A stretch of 11,119 bases of DNA from VGNY01 sp964549635. Its GTDB lineage: Bacteria > Chloroflexota > Dehalococcoidia > GIF9 > UBA5629. The stretch lies in contig CAZJVJ010000029.1 of assembly GCA_964549635.1 (NCBI GenBank), forward strand, positions 1 through 11,119. The letters are read 5' to 3'. Shown in pieces: positions 1 to 7,001 of the stretch (within the stretch, counting starts at the first letter, position 1; each line of letters starts with the position of its first letter). The translations under genes and the position numbers were made by a program. The notes under the pieces are model-generated. The model made no database searches and was not told the DNA's origin. It was given only the letters and a program-made list of their open reading frames with translations.

Positions 1-71
1 ACGAACGTACCAATAAGTACAGAAGGCTTGTCTTTGCCACACATTTTTTAAAAGCTGTCTCGCAACTTTGA

Positions 72-101
72 TTGACCTTTACCGTCCAGATAGTCAATAA
101 T
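72..101 (+). promoter_or_regulatory. Possible sigma70-type promoter upstream of the membrane protein gene
   Basis: TTGACC (72-77) matches the -35 consensus at five of six bases. AATAAT (96-101) matches the -10 consensus at five of six, and the spacer is 18 bases. Transcription would begin near 108, only about 7 bases before the ATG at 115, which has no visible Shine-Dalgarno sequence. A match of this quality can occur by chance in AT-rich leader DNA, so this is a candidate only. Confidence 0.3.
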
Positions 102-114
102 TAGCCACGGTCCG

Positions 115-1029
115 ATGGGCACAGCCAGGAGTTTTTTTTCTGGACTTTTTTGTTTCCTGCTATTTGACGTTCTCGTTCTCCTGGGTCTCATTACAACCTT
201 AAATCTGACACTCCTGAATCCGGATTTTGTAACATCCGAGATGAAGAAACTAAACGTATACTCAGTGATAGCCGAGCGGGCAAAGACACTATTGCCAGAC
301 CAGCAGTTCATTGATTCCGAGACTTGGGATAAAGCCCTGGCTGAGCTGAGGCCCTGGTTTGAGCAACAGTCTGCCAACGTCATAAATGGCATATGGGGCT
401 ACCTGAAAGAGGATGAAGCTCTAAGTGTTACCATATCACTTGAACCGGTACGGTCTGTGGCCAAGAAGTACGCCAGAGAGGCTGTGCTCAAGTCATTACC
501 TTCACAACTTCAAAACATTTCCCAAAATGAGATAGATGCTTACGTGGCAGCAGTATACGCGGAGATAGACAGGACAATTCCAGCCAATTTTGCGCTTAAC
601 GAAGCCTCAATAGGTCCCCAACTTCTAGCACAACTTCAGAAAATCAAACAGACTGTTGCTTTTATACAAATAGTCTATAAATGGCTTATCGGACTTGCCG
701 TTCTATTGGTATGTCTGATAGCCCTGGTGCATTGGTGGCAACCTAAACCAATTATTCGGTCTACCGGCATAACCTTTATCTTTGTCGGTGTGGCCTGTGT
801 TTTGGGCTCACTGCTTGATATATTAGCCAGCCAGGCGTTCAGCGAACTCACTATCGGCGCTGGTGTGCCTTCCGAGATTCAAACAAGGCTGCCTCAATTA
901 GTCGGCGACCTCGTAATGCCACTGCGGATGTATGGCCTGGGATTCCTCACTGTTGGGCTGGCGATGATTATAATCTTGGTGGTCCTACACTACTCACAAG
1001 ACCATCCCTCTAGAAGTTACCATGCTTAA
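115..1029 (+). CDS. Membrane protein of unknown function, four predicted transmembrane segments
   Basis: The 304-residue product is not assigned to a named family. Hydrophobic stretches suggest a first membrane helix at residues 9-32, then a long hydrophilic, mostly helical region (about 33-185) rich in Glu, Gln and Lys, then three helices at about 187-208, 217-238 and 267-292, with a short polar tail. The layout suggests one large domain outside the membrane held by an N-terminal anchor and a C-terminal bundle. No catalytic motif, lipobox or cysteine pattern is visible. ATG 115 is the only standard start in this frame after the stop at 91-93; it lacks a clear ribosome binding site. Proteins with this layout occur as unannotated genes in Dehalococcoidia, from recall. 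The gene lies 53 bases before the next one and could share its transcript, but nothing in the sequence ties it functionally to the enzyme module. Confidence 0.8.
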   Translation: MGTARSFFSGLFCFLLFDVLVLLGLITTLNLTLLNPDFVTSEMKKLNVYSVIAERAKTLLPDQQFIDSETWDKALAELRPWFEQQSANVINGIWGYLKEDEALSVTISLEPVRSVAKKYAREAVLKSLPSQLQNISQNEIDAYVAAVYAEIDRTIPANFALNEASIGPQLLAQLQKIKQTVAFIQIVYKWLIGLAVLLVCLIALVHWWQPKPIIRSTGITFIFVGVACVLGSLLDILASQAFSELTIGAGVPSEIQTRLPQLVGDLVMPLRMYGLGFLTVGLAMIIILVVLHYSQDHPSRSYHA

Positions 1030-1070
1030 AAATAAAAACTAACAAGTCACGTGTACCTGAATAACTCTTG

Positions 1071-1076
1071 AGGAGG
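1071..1076 (+). promoter_or_regulatory. Ribosome binding site that sets the TIGR04076 start
   Basis: AGGAGG lies 6 bases before ATG 1083. An in-frame TTG at 1068 would put this perfect Shine-Dalgarno sequence inside the coding region, so ATG 1083 is the better start. Confidence 0.8.
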
Positions 1077-1082
1077 TTAGAA

Positions 1083-1511
1083 ATGAAGGTCAATCAAGAA
1101 ACGTGGGACTTTTACCAAAAGTTATTAGGCTACAACGATGCCGAGATAAAAAAGTTCAGGGAAAACCCACGAAATGCAGATGTTATCTGCAAGGCACCAG
1201 AATTGATGAAAAGGACTATAGTGGTAGAGGTGGTGGATTCACACGGGTGCGCCAGTCAACACAAACCTGGGGATAAGTTCTACTTCGACGGTTCGGGTAA
1301 CCTCTTAACCAAGCTCTGCCCGAAGAGAGTCTGCATAGCAGCCCTGATACCGGTAGGTGCATTAATTCAGGCTGCAACAGAACTTGTCTATGCTGGTATT
1401 GACCCAAATGACATGAGGTTCAAGCGAGTTGGTTGCTCTGACGTAGGCATAGAGTGCGGCGGCTGGGGACACATAGTTATGGAACTGCGTGTCGAGGAAC
1501 GCCGGACATAA
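1083..1511 (+). CDS. TIGR04076 family Cys-rich protein linked to an archerase module
   Basis: The product has 142 residues from ATG 1083, behind AGGAGG. The body from about residue 44 (TIVVEVV) fits the uncharacterised TIGR04076 family: a C..xHK.GDKF segment (Cys56, His60), an LCPKRVC segment (Cys79, Cys84) and a GCSD..IECGGWGH segment (Cys118, Cys125, His130). Residues 1-43 form a helical extension ending in ICKAPELM (Cys36). Six cysteines in a small soluble protein suggest a metal, Fe-S or thiol role, which is inference. Family members have no established function that I know of; I recall relatives beside 2-hydroxyacyl-CoA dehydratase or benzoyl-CoA reductase-like genes. Here it heads such a module, 115 bases before the probable activase start. 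It could be an assembly, electron-delivery or substrate-handling partner. The family call is fairly secure; the role is unknown. Confidence 0.85.
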   Translation: MKVNQETWDFYQKLLGYNDAEIKKFRENPRNADVICKAPELMKRTIVVEVVDSHGCASQHKPGDKFYFDGSGNLLTKLCPKRVCIAALIPVGALIQAATELVYAGIDPNDMRFKRVGCSDVGIECGGWGHIVMELRVEERRT

Positions 1512-1552
1512 CAGGCGACTAGCCGCCAATGCACTGCGCCGAACACTCTAGT

Positions 1553-1579
1553 TTGGGTACGGTTTTGCAAAGCACCCAA
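1553..1579 (+). repeat. Short inverted repeat before the activase gene
   Basis: TTGGGT (1553-1558) and ACCCAA (1574-1579) are perfect 6-base inverted arms around a 15-base loop, followed by TTTT. The element lies in the 70-base or longer gap between the TIGR04076 gene and the activase gene. It could fold as a weak hairpin that attenuates transcription or shapes translation. A 6-pair stem with a long loop is not strong, and chance is a fair explanation. Confidence 0.25.
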
Positions 1580-1626
1580 TTTTGGACTATCATTCCCAGT
1601 TGGTGCCAAAAGCAGGAATAACAAAA

Positions 1627-2415
1627 GTGGCTGTAGGGGTGGATATCGGGTCTCTTACTGCTAAGACAGTGGTTATGAGCCCAGATAGTTGCATTTTAGC
1701 TTTCAAAGTGGTCCAGGGCAAAATCGTTGATAAAGCTGCAGCTATTGCCTCACTGAATCAGGCTTTAGCAGATGCGCGCTTAACCCAGGCTGAAATAGGC
1801 CTTCTCATCACTACCGGCTATGGCCGAAATATGGTGAGTTTTGGTCATAAGAGTATCACTGAGATAAGCTGCCATGCCCGGGGAGCACACTTTCTTTTCC
1901 CGGGAGTGAAAACAGTGATTGACATCGGAGGGCAGGACAGCAAGGTAATATCACTAAATGGTGACGGCAGCGTGGTAAACTTCGCAATGAATGACAAATG
2001 TGCTGCAGGAACGGGGCGATTTCTAGAGGTAATGGCACACGCCCTAGAGGTGCCAATCGAAGATATGGGGAGACTTTCTCTCCAGTCAAAAAGCCCCGCT
2101 AGCATTAGCAGCATCTGCACCGTCTTCGCCGAATCTGAAGTAATCTCATTGAGAGCGCAGGGGAGTACAAGACTGGACATAATCGCCGGCATTCATGAGG
2201 CCGTAGCTAGACGTATGCATAGTCTGGTAAGTCATGTAGGTGCCATTCCTCCCGTGGTAATGAGCGGTGGAGTGGCCAAAAATATTGGTGTGGTTAGCTC
2301 TCTGGAGAAGTTGCTTGGAGTTCGGATAATTGTGCCACCTGAGCCGCAGATTGTAGGAGCACTGGGAGCAGCCTTATTTGCTGTCGATGAGCTAAAGGCA
2401 CAGGGCACGAGATAA
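1627..2415 (+). CDS. Acyl-CoA dehydratase activase (HgdC/BadFG-type ATPase, archerase activator)
   Basis: This is the ATP-dependent activator that injects a low-potential electron into 2-hydroxyacyl-CoA dehydratases or benzoyl-CoA reductase-type enzymes. It has an ASKHA (actin/Hsp70-like) fold: VDIGSLTAK is the first phosphate loop, TGYGR follows, VIDIGGQDSKVI is the second phosphate motif, and SGGVAKN plus GALGAAL close the nucleotide site. The single [4Fe-4S] cluster, bridged across a homodimer in characterised HgdC, needs NDKCAAGTG and ICTVFAESE. Both cysteines are present, 39 residues apart, as in HgdC. From GTG 1627 the product is 262 residues, close to the roughly 260 of HgdC, and AGGA at 1614-1617 sits 9 bases upstream. 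The frame is also open from TTG 1582 (277 residues) and GTG 1603, both without a good ribosome binding site, so the start is uncertain. Only one activase gene is present, which favours a homodimeric activator. Confidence 0.93.
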   Translation: MAVGVDIGSLTAKTVVMSPDSCILAFKVVQGKIVDKAAAIASLNQALADARLTQAEIGLLITTGYGRNMVSFGHKSITEISCHARGAHFLFPGVKTVIDIGGQDSKVISLNGDGSVVNFAMNDKCAAGTGRFLEVMAHALEVPIEDMGRLSLQSKSPASISSICTVFAESEVISLRAQGSTRLDIIAGIHEAVARRMHSLVSHVGAIPPVVMSGGVAKNIGVVSSLEKLLGVRIIVPPEPQIVGALGAALFAVDELKAQGTR

Positions 2416-2463
2416 AAACTGCACGTTCACGGGTTTTAACTGTTATAAAGAGGAGGATATCAA

Positions 2464-3609
2464 ATGCCTAAAGGTAAAACCAGTGAGATTATAGACAAGT
2501 TTAAGGCGGTTGTAGATAGACCTTATGAAGAACTGAAACAGTGGAAGGAAGCTAACAAAAGAAAAATAATCGGCTGCAGTCCCATGCATTTCCCCGAAGA
2601 GCTAATACACGCTGCCGGCATGTTACCTGTGGTAATCCAGGAAACCAATGAACCAATCACCACCGGATTCTCATATATCTATCCCTTTTTCTGTGGCATC
2701 ACCAGAAACATAATAGATATTGGCGTGAAAGGCCAGCTCAATTTTTTAGACGGGCTAATTTATACCGACCTTTGCATTCAAAACCGGACAGCAGCCAGCA
2801 TCCTAAGACAGACTTTACCGTCAACCTACGTGGATTTTGCCCAACTGCCTTCATCGTTCACAAGGGAAAATGTGCTAGAAAATACCGTCAAAGAGCTTAA
2901 TAGAATCAGGGCAGGCATAGAAAATTTAGCTGGCCGCAAAATTGACGACATGTCTCTGAAGCAAAGCATTGCGGTTTACAATAAGAACCGCTCCCTGCTC
3001 AGACGGCTCCACGATTTGCATAAAGGAAACCCAGGATTACTGGCTTATGGAAACATGCAGGTCATAGTTCAGTCAAGCATGATGATGCCCAAAGAAGAAC
3101 ATACGCAACTTTTGGAAAAGTTACTGTCTGAGATAGAGGACACAAAGCCCGCTTCGGTGAAGGGAATCAGACTATTTCTCTCCGGACACCTCTGCCAGAG
3201 ACCCAAATCCGATATATTGGATCTCATCGAAAAAGTAGGCGGAATAATTGTCGATGACGACCTGTACACCGGATACCGCTACTATGCAACAGATGTTAAG
3301 ATGAATGGCAATCCCATTGAAGCTCTAGCCAAACGACATTTGGAAAAATCCCCGCCAGTCCCTACCCGAACAGGCTTACCGTTACGATGGGAGAAATACC
3401 TTGTTGACAGGGTTAAAGAGAGTAAGGCGCAGGGAGTTGTTGTCCTAGTAGTTAAGTTCTGTGAACCACATCTTTTCTACTATCCATTTATAAAAGAGGC
3501 ACTAACCAAAGTTAACATACCACATATTATGATAGAGACGGAACACGAGGTTGTTTCTCTGGAGGGAATCAAAACCAGACTACAAGCATTTATGGAAATG
3601 CTAAAGTAA
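2464..3609 (+). CDS. BcrC/BadD/HgdB-type subunit of a 2-hydroxyacyl-CoA dehydratase / benzoyl-CoA reductase family enzyme
   Basis: The 381-residue length matches HgdB and BcrC (about 375-390). The N-terminal family signature is clear: GCSPMHFPEELIHAAGMLPV at residues 37-56, with Cys38. Further family-like cysteines are Cys104 (TDLC) and Cys333 (KFCEPH); these three are the likely ligands of the subunit's [4Fe-4S] cluster. Cys77 (FFCG) and Cys244 (GHLC) are additional. The DDDLYTGYRYY segment (264-274) and IETEHE near the C terminus are also typical. With the next gene it would form the heterodimeric core that takes the activase's electron and reduces or dehydrates a CoA thioester, forming a ketyl-type radical. 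AGGAGG at 2451-2456 sits 7 bases before ATG 2464, so the start is firm. The family does not fix the substrate: 2-hydroxyacyl-CoA, aromatic acyl-CoA or something undescribed are all possible. Confidence 0.92.
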   Translation: MPKGKTSEIIDKFKAVVDRPYEELKQWKEANKRKIIGCSPMHFPEELIHAAGMLPVVIQETNEPITTGFSYIYPFFCGITRNIIDIGVKGQLNFLDGLIYTDLCIQNRTAASILRQTLPSTYVDFAQLPSSFTRENVLENTVKELNRIRAGIENLAGRKIDDMSLKQSIAVYNKNRSLLRRLHDLHKGNPGLLAYGNMQVIVQSSMMMPKEEHTQLLEKLLSEIEDTKPASVKGIRLFLSGHLCQRPKSDILDLIEKVGGIIVDDDLYTGYRYYATDVKMNGNPIEALAKRHLEKSPPVPTRTGLPLRWEKYLVDRVKESKAQGVVVLVVKFCEPHLFYYPFIKEALTKVNIPHIMIETEHEVVSLEGIKTRLQAFMEMLK

Positions 3610-3651
3610 ACCGGACACCAGAAAAAGTGAGTTCAAGGGAGGGAATAAAAA

Positions 3652-4929
3652 ATGGTAACGCAGGTTAAAAAGGCAAACAAGTTGGAAAGCACTTCATTAA
3701 TAGGAAAGATGATGACAGCTTCTTTTGCTGATATTAAGCGGCAAGCAGCAGAAGGTAAACCGATTGTCTGGGCCAATGGCCTCCCGGTCTACGTTCTGGC
3801 CAGGGCTGCTGATATGCCTGTGCTTCACTGTGAAGGTCTTGTAGCGGGGCTGGCAGCAAAGAGAATGGAAAAACCGCTTCAAGATGCCGCTGAAGCTTTC
3901 GGGCTTTTACCTGATGTCTGCTCTTATGCCCGGAGCTTTATCGGCGCTGCCCGTATTACCCTAGGCAATTATCGCCTCGACCCCTCAACAAACCAGGACT
4001 TGTTGCTAATGCCGAAGCCCGCTTTGTATGTTAACTCAGCCGGCGGTTGCGGTACTGGACGTCCCTGGGGTGAAGCTATGGCTGCGCTTTTCAATATCCC
4101 TGTGTACCACTTTGAGCCGCGTTTCCTGTGGGACGAATCTGATTTGGAAAAAAGCGTGGCAGACTTTGTCCGCCAGGAGCGGGAATTTATCACACTGCTA
4201 GAAAAAATAACGGGGAAGCCCTACGATTGGGATCGTCTAAAAGAAATACTGGCTGAAGTAAAGAGGGCAGTTACACTGCGGAACGAGGCCATGAAGCTAT
4301 GCCGGCACATTCCATCACCTGCCAGTTTTTTCGACTGGGCCACAAACATAGCTGCTGTGGCTCATCTCATCGGTTTGCCGGGAACCTCAGATATGCTACA
4401 AAGGACCAAGGGAGAGGTGGAACAACGTATTGCTAAAGGAATTAGCGCCGTGCCTAACGAAAGATACCGTCTCTATTGGGATGGTATTCTGACCTGGGGG
4501 AAAATAGGGGTACTTGCCAATAAATTCGCAGCACTAGATGCCTGTGTTGTTGCCGGCGCCTACACACATCTGGTATGGTGGCCACGGCCAGAAATGATCG
4601 ACCTGGAAAAACCCTTAGAAAGCATCGCCTACAATTGCTGTGACATTGTGCTTTTGCGCAGCTACGAGCATAGAATAAAGGTGCTTGCCGATTTCTGCCA
4701 GGAATATTCCATAGACGGTCTGGTTATCAGCGAAACACAAACTTGCCGGGCATTTAATTCCCACGCGTTCATGATTATGGACGGATTGTCCAGAAGGCTT
4801 GGCATCCCAGCAGTAACTATCGGCGGGGACTCATGCGATGTAAGGTTCTACAGCGATGCTCAGGTAGACACCAGGTTACAGGCTCTACTTGAGACAATTG
4901 AGGCCAGAAGAAAGGTCAGACAAATTTAG
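3652..4929 (+). CDS. BcrB/HgdA-type subunit of the same archerase
   Basis: The 425-residue product is the second core subunit, close in length to BcrB of class I benzoyl-CoA reductase. Residues 38-52 (IVWANGL, then YVLARA) match the family's N-terminal 'WxNGLPxE/YxxRA' region. Likely cluster ligands are Cys90 (LPDVCSYAR), Cys133 (GGCGTG) and Cys365 (ETQTCRAFN), chosen by motif position and not by structure. Seven more cysteines (60, 217, 298, 329, 330, 349, 395) are present, including the adjacent pair in YNCCDIV. The C-terminal VTIGGDSCD.RFY segment is also family-like. AAGGGAGGG at 3636-3643 lies 8 bases before ATG 3652. The gap of 42 bases from the partner subunit supports co-transcription. 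It might be a benzoyl-CoA reductase-like or a dehydratase subunit; with no BcrA/BcrD pair nearby, a true ATP-dependent benzoyl-CoA reductase of the Thauera type is less likely. Confidence 0.9.
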   Translation: MVTQVKKANKLESTSLIGKMMTASFADIKRQAAEGKPIVWANGLPVYVLARAADMPVLHCEGLVAGLAAKRMEKPLQDAAEAFGLLPDVCSYARSFIGAARITLGNYRLDPSTNQDLLLMPKPALYVNSAGGCGTGRPWGEAMAALFNIPVYHFEPRFLWDESDLEKSVADFVRQEREFITLLEKITGKPYDWDRLKEILAEVKRAVTLRNEAMKLCRHIPSPASFFDWATNIAAVAHLIGLPGTSDMLQRTKGEVEQRIAKGISAVPNERYRLYWDGILTWGKIGVLANKFAALDACVVAGAYTHLVWWPRPEMIDLEKPLESIAYNCCDIVLLRSYEHRIKVLADFCQEYSIDGLVISETQTCRAFNSHAFMIMDGLSRRLGIPAVTIGGDSCDVRFYSDAQVDTRLQALLETIEARRKVRQI

Positions 4930-4960
4930 ACCATCTGGGACACTACTATATGCAAACAAA

Positions 4961-4966
4961 AGGAGG
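4961..4966 (+). promoter_or_regulatory. Ribosome binding site that sets the DUF169 start
   Basis: AGGAGG lies 3 bases before ATG 4970 and 6 bases before the next codon, GTG 4973. The spacing would suit GTG slightly better, so the true first residue could be either. The site argues against the longer in-frame reading from 4889, which would overlap the upstream gene. Confidence 0.7.
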
Positions 4967-4969
4967 CTA

Positions 4970-5749
4970 ATGGTGCAACTACAAAAAATCAACGAAGCTC
5001 TGAGCACATACGTTCGCCCTGGGACTTTTCCTGTAGCAGTTAGAATGGCAAAATCAGCCGCCGAAGTTCCAGAAAAGGCCAGGATGCCAAAGCGAGACTT
5101 GGGAATAACCATGGCAATATGCCAAGGGATATCCATCTCCAGACGCCTTGGCTGGCTAATGGCCATGGGGAAGGAAGATATGCTTTGCCCACCTGGTGCC
5201 ATTGGACTGGGACTTCTTCCAGCCAAACAGAAGTTTCTAGATGGTAGTTTCAATGTACCCTTCTGGTTAAAAAATCAGGAGATGCGGGCAAAAATGAACC
5301 GGAATCTGCCTCGGCTTGAGTATGGAAAATACAGTCACGTGGTAATGGCACCGCTTCACAGGACCGATTTCGAACCTCACGTAATAATAATATACGGTAA
5401 CCCAGCCCAAATATCGAGGCTAGTCCAAAGCGCTGTTTATGCTACCGCTGAGCCTATCGTCTCTAGCAACGCAGGCGGGTTTGCCTGTGGTAGCGAAATT
5501 ACCGTGCCAATACTGACAGATAAATGTCAAGTAATTATAGCTGGCGGTGGCGACCGAGCAATCGCCCAGACAGACGATCACGAAGTAGCTTTTGCTGCAC
5601 CGACAAGCAAAATAGAGGCCATCATCGAGGGACTGGAAGCAACCCACAAGGCTGGTATGAGGTATCCAACGCCTTCCTTCTTGATGTACCAGGCACAGTT
5701 TCCACCGCCTTTTGCCGAGCTTATGGAATATCTACTACAGAACGACTGA
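4970..5749 (+). CDS. DUF169 (COG2043) family protein of the archerase module
   Basis: The 259-residue product has the marks of the uncharacterised DUF169 family: FPVAVRM near residues 20-26, MAICQG with Cys51, a GKEDMLCPPGAIGLG segment with Cys73, FACGSE with Cys173, and an IIAGGGDR segment near 189-195. Cys186 is a fourth cysteine. No signal peptide or membrane segment is visible, so it is probably cytoplasmic. The biochemical role of DUF169 proteins is not established; repeated cysteines suggest cofactor or Fe-S binding, which is inference. It follows the BcrB-type gene by 40 bases and is the last gene before the arginine cluster. Its position suggests it serves the archerase, perhaps in maturation or as a redox or substrate partner. 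ATG 4970 was chosen because AGGAGG lies just upstream; the in-frame extension back to 4889 overlaps the previous gene. Confidence 0.85.
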   Translation: MVQLQKINEALSTYVRPGTFPVAVRMAKSAAEVPEKARMPKRDLGITMAICQGISISRRLGWLMAMGKEDMLCPPGAIGLGLLPAKQKFLDGSFNVPFWLKNQEMRAKMNRNLPRLEYGKYSHVVMAPLHRTDFEPHVIIIYGNPAQISRLVQSAVYATAEPIVSSNAGGFACGSEITVPILTDKCQVIIAGGGDRAIAQTDDHEVAFAAPTSKIEAIIEGLEATHKAGMRYPTPSFLMYQAQFPPPFAELMEYLLQND

Positions 5750-5771
5750 ACTGGCTATGTGCTTCAGAAAA

Positions 5772-5783
5772 TGCTATCATAAT
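5772..5783 (+). promoter_or_regulatory. Possible -10 element just before argJ
   Basis: CATAAT (5778-5783) matches the -10 consensus at five of six bases and ends 7 bases before the argJ ATG. The alternative TATCAT (5775-5780) carries a TG one base upstream, as in extended -10 promoters. No convincing -35 box is seen at the right spacing. If active, transcription would start at or within a few bases of the argJ start codon and give a leaderless or nearly leaderless message. Confidence 0.25.
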
Positions 5784-5790
5784 TGTCTTT

Positions 5791-6996
5791 ATGGGAACTG
5801 GGCCAAAAACCATTGTTTCAGGCACTGTAACATCACCGCAGGGCTTCCTTGCCGGGGCAGTTGAAGCGGGTATCAAAAGTAACAAAGGGCTCGACTTAGG
5901 CATACTCTATTCCGAAGTACCTTGTGTAGCCGCGGGTGTATTTACCGCAAATGCAATTAAGGCAGCCCCAGTAATCGTCTCTCAAAAACATTTGCAGGAT
6001 AAATGCGCACAGGCGATTGTAGTTAACAGCGGCTGTGCCAACGCCTGTACCGGGAATACAGGCATAGCTGATGCCACAGAAATGGCGAGATTAGTAGCCC
6101 AAAAATTTGGGCTATCATTGACCGACGTTCTAGTCGCCAGTACAGGAGTTATTGGGGTGCCACTGCCTATGCAACAAGTCCGTACCGGCATAAAAGAGAT
6201 CAAGGTTACCAAGGAAGGAGGCCACGAGCTAGCCAGGGCAATGATGACCACGGATACTTTCGCTAAAGAGATAGCTCTTTGTATCGAAGCCACCGGGGCT
6301 AGAATTACCCTCGGTGGGGTAGCCAAAGGGGCTGGAATGATACATCCGAATCTGGCTACCATGCTCTGTTTCCTGACCACAGATGCTATGGTGCAGCCTG
6401 ATTTCCTTAAACTGGCGCTCCAAAGGGCAGTAGACACCTCTTTCAATATGATTACAATTGATGGCGATACCAGCCCCAGCGACACAGTGGTTATTCTAGC
6501 CAACGGCCTGGCTGGCAACAAGACCATAACCAGCGAAAACGGCGACATGTTCCAAGAGGTTTTGAATGAAGTTTGCCTTTATCTAGCTAAGTGCATCGCT
6601 GGAGATGGTGAAGGCGCTACCAAGATTATTGAAGTCAATGTAGAAGGGGCAATTAACGAATTTGAAGCAAGAGTAGCCGCTCGCACCATCGCCAGCTCAC
6701 CATTGGTTAAGTCAGCAATTCACGGCAACGACCCTAACTGGGGGCGTATTGTAGCGGCACTCGGCCGCAGCGGAGCAACGCTCGATGAAACAAAACTGGC
6801 TGTATACTTGAATGACATTTGCGTGATGAGATACGGAAGACCCGCGCTATTTAATAAGCAAGAAGTAAGTAAAAGCCTGGGCAGAAAAGAGGTTTTTGTT
6901 AAACTGGAGCTTAACCTAGGGATGGGTAAGGCTACAGCCTGGGGATGCGACCTTTCCGAGGAATATGTTACCATAAATAGTGCCTATACAAGTTAG
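5791..6996 (+). CDS. argJ: Bifunctional glutamate N-acetyltransferase / ornithine acetyltransferase
   Basis: ArgJ transfers the acetyl group from N-acetylornithine to glutamate, closing the cyclic arginine pathway; some members also use acetyl-CoA. The 401-residue length is typical. Visible motifs: GFLAGAVEAGIK near the N terminus, NSGCANACTG (79-88), the oxyanion-hole region STGVIG (117-122), and KGAGMIHPNLATM (179-191). In the last, Thr190 is the nucleophile and the site where the precursor cleaves itself into alpha and beta chains. GDGEGATK (271-278), NDPNWGRI and the C-terminal EYVTINSAYTS complete the family pattern. Whether the second (acetyl-CoA) activity is present cannot be told from sequence. 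ATG 5791 fits the usual N terminus; the frame is open back to 5524, but that would overlap the DUF169 gene by over 200 bases. No ribosome binding site is visible. argB follows after 5 bases. Confidence 0.97.
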   Translation: MGTGPKTIVSGTVTSPQGFLAGAVEAGIKSNKGLDLGILYSEVPCVAAGVFTANAIKAAPVIVSQKHLQDKCAQAIVVNSGCANACTGNTGIADATEMARLVAQKFGLSLTDVLVASTGVIGVPLPMQQVRTGIKEIKVTKEGGHELARAMMTTDTFAKEIALCIEATGARITLGGVAKGAGMIHPNLATMLCFLTTDAMVQPDFLKLALQRAVDTSFNMITIDGDTSPSDTVVILANGLAGNKTITSENGDMFQEVLNEVCLYLAKCIAGDGEGATKIIEVNVEGAINEFEARVAARTIASSPLVKSAIHGNDPNWGRIVAALGRSGATLDETKLAVYLNDICVMRYGRPALFNKQEVSKSLGRKEVFVKLELNLGMGKATAWGCDLSEEYVTINSAYTS

Positions 6997-7001
6997 CATA
7001 A

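Noticed and set aside
1..114. Possible end of an upstream gene at the window start
   Set aside because: I found no convincing coding frame or known protein tail in these bases; stops occur in the frame leading to ATG 115.
48..392. Minus-strand 114-codon frame over the start of the membrane protein gene
   Set aside because: It lies opposite a plausible gene with membrane helices, has no ribosome binding site that stands out and no recognisable family.
1514..1527. GGCG/CGCC hairpin just after the TIGR04076 gene
   Set aside because: Only 4 base pairs with a 6-base loop and no T-run, so not a credible terminator.
4889..4969. N-terminal extension of the DUF169 gene by 27 codons
   Set aside because: It overlaps the end of the BcrB-type gene, and a perfect AGGAGG sits just before ATG 4970.
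5524..5790. N-terminal extension of argJ by 89 codons
   Set aside because: It overlaps the DUF169 gene out of frame, is Arg/Ser-rich low-quality sequence, and ArgJ proteins normally begin near ATG 5791.
5982..6548. Minus-strand 188-codon frame inside argJ
   Set aside because: It is the antisense shadow of a firmly identified gene; its Ser/Ala/Val-rich translation has no family features.
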